DNA from: Bifidobacterium moukalabense DSM 27321
Lineage (GTDB): Bacteria; Actinomycetota; Actinomycetes; Actinomycetales; Bifidobacteriaceae
Direction of reading: 5' to 3'
NCBI RefSeq assembly: GCF_000522505.1
Contig: NZ_AZMV01000007.1
Span: forward strand, 186,001 to 250,000
Length of the DNA stretch: 64,000 nt
A model generated the notes under the pieces. That model saw only the letters and a list, made by a program, of their open reading frames with translations. It was not told where the DNA came from and searched no databases. Positions 61,143-64,000 of this stretch are shown here, piece by piece. The first letter of the stretch is position 1. Every line of letters begins with the position of its first letter. Position numbers and translations under genes: made by a program.

Positions 61143-62636
61143 ATGGCTTGGAACTCCTTTGCGACGCCATTGATCGGCAAGGCCGTTCGCGCGGCCTCCC
61201 GCCTTGCACACGGTGGCGGCAGCGCGTTCCCGGGCAGGATCGTGGAGCGGATCGATCCCGGCTTTCTGGCACGTACGCTGGCCCGCCTGCCGCTCGGCGT
61301 GGTGCTGGTCTCCGGCACGAACGGCAAGACGACCACCACCCGCATGGTGGCGAGCATGCTGGAATCGTTGGGATTGAAGGTATTCACGAACCCGACCGGT
61401 TCGAACTTCACGCGAGGCGTGGTCTCGTCGCTGCTGAGCGAGGTCTCGCTTTCCGGCAAGCTGGACGCGGACATCGCGGTTCTGGAACTCGACGAGGCCT
61501 ATGCCGTGCATTTCGTCAGGCAGGTACGGCCCGACTACTGCCTGCTACTCAATGTGATGCGCGACCAGCTCGACCGTTTCGGCGAAATCGACAACACCGC
61601 ACGATTGCTGAGCAAGGCCGCGGAGGCGACCACCGGAACCGTCGTGCTCAATCGCGAGGATCCGCGCATCGCACGGCTTGCGAACGTCGTCCATGCCGAG
61701 GATGGTGTGGACGTGCGCTATTTCGGCCTTGACGCGGCGCTGCGCGGCTTCTTCCCGTCCGATGACGACATGAGCACGACCGTCGACGCGGAAACCGGGG
61801 AATCCACGGCAACCATGACCCACACCAATCCACCGCAGGATGTGGATAGGCCGATGGCGCCGTCCGCCGAGTCGCCCGAAGCCGCAGGTTCCGGCGAATC
61901 GCCGGCGGACGTGACGCTACTCGCCGTCGGCGACCATCATGCCAGCTTCGGCATCGACGGTGAGACCTACGAAACCGACGTCAAACTGGAAGGCGTCTAC
62001 AACCTGTACAACGCGGCGGCCGCGCTCGCCGCCGTACGCGCCGTTGCGGCCGATGCGAACGCCATGTTCCTGCCGTTCCTCGGCTCGGGCGCCGGGGATG
62101 ACGCCGGGACCCTGCGCAGGCTCGGCATCTCGCCGCGCATCGTGGGCTTCGCGCAGTCCACCACGCAGTCCATGATCGATGCGGCAGCGCAGGTCACGCC
62201 GGCATTCGGCCGCGGCGAGGTCATCGATGTGAACGGCTCGCCCGTGGAACTGCTGCTCGTCAAGAATCCGATGGGATTCCGCCTGTCGCTCGCCTCCTTC
62301 AGGCCGGAAGGCTGCGACACCATGATCTGCATCAACGACGAATACGCCGATGGCCGCGACATGAGCTGGCTATGGGACGTGGACTTCACCTCCCTGCGCG
62401 CAACCGGCGTGGAAATGGTCTCCGGCGTGCGCGCGTGGGACATGGCCCTGCGTCTCGAATACGACCAGGTACCCCTCAAGGCCGTCAGCACCGAACTCGA
62501 GGAGTCCGTCACGAAGTTCGTGAATGCGAATCCCGGCACGCGCAAGCACATCTACTGCACATACACCGCCATGCTCAAGGTGCGCGCCACCCTGGGCAGG
62601 ATCGCCGACGTCTCCGACGCGGGCGTGGGCAGGTAA
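61143..62636 (+). CDS. murT: Lipid II isoglutaminyl synthase, MurT subunit
   Basis: 497 residues from ATG 61143, one base after the dnaB stop, with GGAGGTG upstream. A Mur-ligase fold: N-terminal region AWNSFATPLIGKAVRAASRL, ATP loop GTNGKTTTTR (58-67), NPTGSNFTRGVVSSLL, ELDEAYAVHFVRQVRPDYCL and the DUF1727 C-terminal domain. With GatD it amidates the D-Glu of lipid II to D-isoglutamine. The zinc-ribbon CxxC pairs found in Staphylococcus MurT are absent. In their place, at about residues 205-255, is a disordered acidic stretch (TVDAETGESTATMTHTNPPQ). Confidence 0.93.
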   Translation: MAWNSFATPLIGKAVRAASRLAHGGGSAFPGRIVERIDPGFLARTLARLPLGVVLVSGTNGKTTTTRMVASMLESLGLKVFTNPTGSNFTRGVVSSLLSEVSLSGKLDADIAVLELDEAYAVHFVRQVRPDYCLLLNVMRDQLDRFGEIDNTARLLSKAAEATTGTVVLNREDPRIARLANVVHAEDGVDVRYFGLDAALRGFFPSDDDMSTTVDAETGESTATMTHTNPPQDVDRPMAPSAESPEAAGSGESPADVTLLAVGDHHASFGIDGETYETDVKLEGVYNLYNAAAALAAVRAVAADANAMFLPFLGSGAGDDAGTLRRLGISPRIVGFAQSTTQSMIDAAAQVTPAFGRGEVIDVNGSPVELLLVKNPMGFRLSLASFRPEGCDTMICINDEYADGRDMSWLWDVDFTSLRATGVEMVSGVRAWDMALRLEYDQVPLKAVSTELEESVTKFVNANPGTRKHIYCTYTAMLKVRATLGRIADVSDAGVGR

Positions 62637-62654
62637 ACAGGGAGGGCGAGGAAT

Positions 62655-63413
62655 ATGAGTCAGGCAATCGACATCGTGTCGCTGTACCCGAAGGACATGA
62701 ACATCTACGGCGACTCCGGCAACGTGCTCACCATCCGGCGCCGCCTCGCACTGTACGGCTACGAGCCGCACGTGCACGCCTACAACCAGGGTGACGAGTG
62801 GCCGGAACACGTCGACATGATTCTCGGCGGCGGCGGTCAGGACACCGGCCAGAAGAAGATCATCGACGATTTCTTCATGCGCGCCGATCTGCTACGTTCG
62901 CTTGCGGCGGGCGGCATGCCGATGCTGATGATCTGCGGCCTGTACCAGCTGTTCGGCGAGTATTTCGAAACGGTCGACGGCTCCCGGCTTGACGGCATCG
63001 GCGTAATCGGCGCGTACACGGTCGGCCAGGAAGTGCGCATGATCGGCAATCTGACCGAGACGTCCGACGACTTCGGCAGGATCATCGGCTATGAAAACCA
63101 TTCCGGTCAGACGTTCCTGCGTGAGGGGGTGCGGCCGCTCGGTCATGTCGAGGCGGACGGCACCGGCAACAACGGCGAGGACCATACCGAGGGCGCACGG
63201 GTGAACAATGTGATCGGCACATACATGCACGGCTCGCTGCTGCCGAAGAATCCGGCCATTGCGGACTTTCTGATCCGCACCGCGGTCGAACGCCGCTATG
63301 GCACGTTCGATCCGGTCACAGCCGGACAGACCGCCGTGCAGAAGGCCGAACTGAACCGCATCAACGAAATCGCGGAACGTGCGCGCCGCGTGGCCATGTC
63401 CCGCCCGCGGTGA
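62655..63413 (+). CDS. gatD: Lipid II isoglutaminyl synthase, GatD glutaminase subunit
   Basis: 252 residues. Class I glutamine amidotransferase fold (CobB/CobQ type): YPKDMNIYGDSGNVLTIRRR, MILGGGGQDTGQ, the nucleophile Cys 94 in LMICGLYQLFGEYF, ENHSGQTFL and His 192 in GTYMHGSLLPKNP. It frees ammonia from glutamine and passes it to MurT, which uses ATP to amidate lipid II on the inner membrane face. The gene lies 18 bases after murT and is its obligate partner. Confidence 0.95.
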   Translation: MSQAIDIVSLYPKDMNIYGDSGNVLTIRRRLALYGYEPHVHAYNQGDEWPEHVDMILGGGGQDTGQKKIIDDFFMRADLLRSLAAGGMPMLMICGLYQLFGEYFETVDGSRLDGIGVIGAYTVGQEVRMIGNLTETSDDFGRIIGYENHSGQTFLREGVRPLGHVEADGTGNNGEDHTEGARVNNVIGTYMHGSLLPKNPAIADFLIRTAVERRYGTFDPVTAGQTAVQKAELNRINEIAERARRVAMSRPR

Positions 63414-63517
63414 TTGCGGGGAACGGGCCATATATGCCGGAATCGGCGGGTTTTGTTCAATGCATGGGTGAAGAAAGTGCGATAGAGTGGTACCACCATC
63501 ACCCAAGGGAGGTAATC

Positions 63518-63754
63518 ATGGCTGATTTTGATTTTGGTGACGGCCTGCGCAAGGTGTTTCTCGCCGGCGTCGGCGCTCTGGCGACCACCGTTGAGAAGAG
63601 CCAGGAGATCGTCGACGATCTCGTCAAGAAGGGCGAGCTGACCGTGGAGCAGGGCAAGGCCCTCAACGCCGAGCTCAAGCATAAGGTCCAGGAAGTCAAG
63701 GAGGCTTCGGAGGAGACCAAGCCCGAGTCCGAGGCGGCTCCTGAAGCCGAGTAG
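63518..63754 (+). CDS. Small phasin-like coiled-coil protein
   Basis: 78 residues from ATG 63518 with AAGGGAGGT upstream. It reads MADFDFGDGLRKVFLAGVGA, then ALATTVEKSQEIVDDLVKKG and an acidic C-terminal tail (EASEETKPESEAAPEAE). Similar small proteins are often labelled polyhydroxyalkanoate-regulator phasins on weak grounds; no PHA genes are in this window. It has an amphipathic helix and no membrane segment. Function unknown. Confidence 0.75.
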   Translation: MADFDFGDGLRKVFLAGVGALATTVEKSQEIVDDLVKKGELTVEQGKALNAELKHKVQEVKEASEETKPESEAAPEAE

Positions 63755-63765
63755 CATTCGTCCGA

Positions 63766-63803
63766 TTCGCCGTCTGCCGCGCAATGGGCGCCCGGACGGC
63801 GAA
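63766..63803 (+). terminator. Hairpin after the phasin-like gene
   Basis: TTCGCCGTC (63766-63774) pairs with GACGGCGAA (63795-63803); the 20-base loop holds a partial GCGC pairing. Only GTCGTGTT follows, so termination may be incomplete. Confidence 0.55.
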
Positions 63804-63811
63804 GTCGTGTT

Positions 63812-64000
63812 ATGAGTGGTGATATGCCTTTGAATACCCAGTCAGATAGGCCGGATGGCGCGCGCCCGGAAAGCGTGGAGCCGGTCACGTTGTCCGACCG
63901 AGTCAACGCGGTGATCAATCCCGCCGCCGACCCGTCGCCGGATGCGGCCGCGACGGCCGCCGCGAGGTCGGGAATTCCGCAATCCCCCCAATCGCAGGCG
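63812..64000 (+). CDS. Start of an unidentified gene, cut by the window edge
   Basis: A frame from ATG 63812 (second in-frame ATG at 63824) stays open for 63 codons to the right edge: MSGDMPLNTQSDRPDGARPE and onward. The visible part is polar, rich in Pro, Ala and Asp and probably disordered; no domain can be read. The ribosome site is weak. It may be a real gene with its domain beyond the edge, or a chance open frame. Confidence 0.45.
   Translation, partial: MSGDMPLNTQSDRPDGARPESVEPVTLSDRVNAVINPAADPSPDAAATAAARSGIPQSPQSQA

Noticed and set aside
63812-64000. Assigning a function to the partial gene at the right edge
   Set aside because: Only a disordered N-terminus is visible, with no domain to base it on.

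Overview
The window reads as a chromosome segment of a high-GC Gram-positive bacterium, most likely a Bifidobacterium. The reasons are the gene set (sortase pilus locus flanked by small HTH genes, FTR1/P19/FMN-binding iron cluster, thiSFG, GlnK/GlnD, MurT/GatD), strong purine-rich ribosome binding sites and GC-rich third codon positions. The species cannot be fixed from the sequence alone. I see no prophage, insertion sequence, CRISPR array or rRNA; one tRNA-Lys gene is present.

Layout. 1-1394: a cation/proton antiporter leaving the left edge. 1.75-9.9 kb: a sortase-dependent pilus locus (HTH protein, class C sortase, very large VWA/lectin-like tip adhesin, major pilin, second HTH paralogue). 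Both HTH genes are preceded by G-tract-bearing reading frames that end in an ATGA overlap with the HTH start, which looks like a slippage switch. 10-15.6 kb: amino-acid permease; thiSFG on the minus strand behind a TPP riboswitch; aldo/keto reductase. 15-19.3 kb: MarR regulator plus a heterodimeric ABC exporter sharing operator sequence. 19.4-21.7 kb: an AAA ATPase with a 10-bp repeat array in front of it, and ApbE. 21.8-30 kb: a carbohydrate block with three MFS carriers, a LacI regulator with several matching operators, and a GH78 alpha-L-rhamnosidase. 30.3-38.2 kb: an iron-uptake cluster (FTR1 permease, P19-like lipoprotein, DUF2318 membrane protein, two FtsX-type permeases, ATPase, FMN-binding lipoprotein). 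The last is a plausible ApbE substrate.

38.2-43.9 kb: two tandem YhgE/Pip membrane proteins and a TetR regulator, translationally coupled. 44.1-47.9 kb: a secreted beta-helix-like protein, a small Gly/Ser-rich membrane protein and a CmpB-like membrane protein. 48.1-51.6 kb: an NrdH-like protein lacking the first active-site Cys, a LexA-like box, tRNA-Lys, a C69 dipeptidase and a GT2 glycosyltransferase. 51.8-55.1 kb: TetR regulator, ftsY, and a CPA2 antiporter broken by a 7-base homopolymer. 55.4-59.2 kb: nitrogen-control operon amt-glnK-glnD behind a direct-repeat regulatory site. 59.3-64 kb: a DnaA-box cluster, dnaB, murT-gatD (lipid II amidation), a phasin-like small protein, and the start of an unknown gene.

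Most interesting for follow-up: the paired G-tract/upstream-ORF arrangement at the pilus regulators, the decamer array before the ATPase, the DnaA-box cluster and long hairpin before dnaB, the tandem YhgE/Pip system, the beta-helix/Gly-rich surface pair, and the homopolymer frameshift in the antiporter. All functional statements are family recognition by eye; no database search was run.
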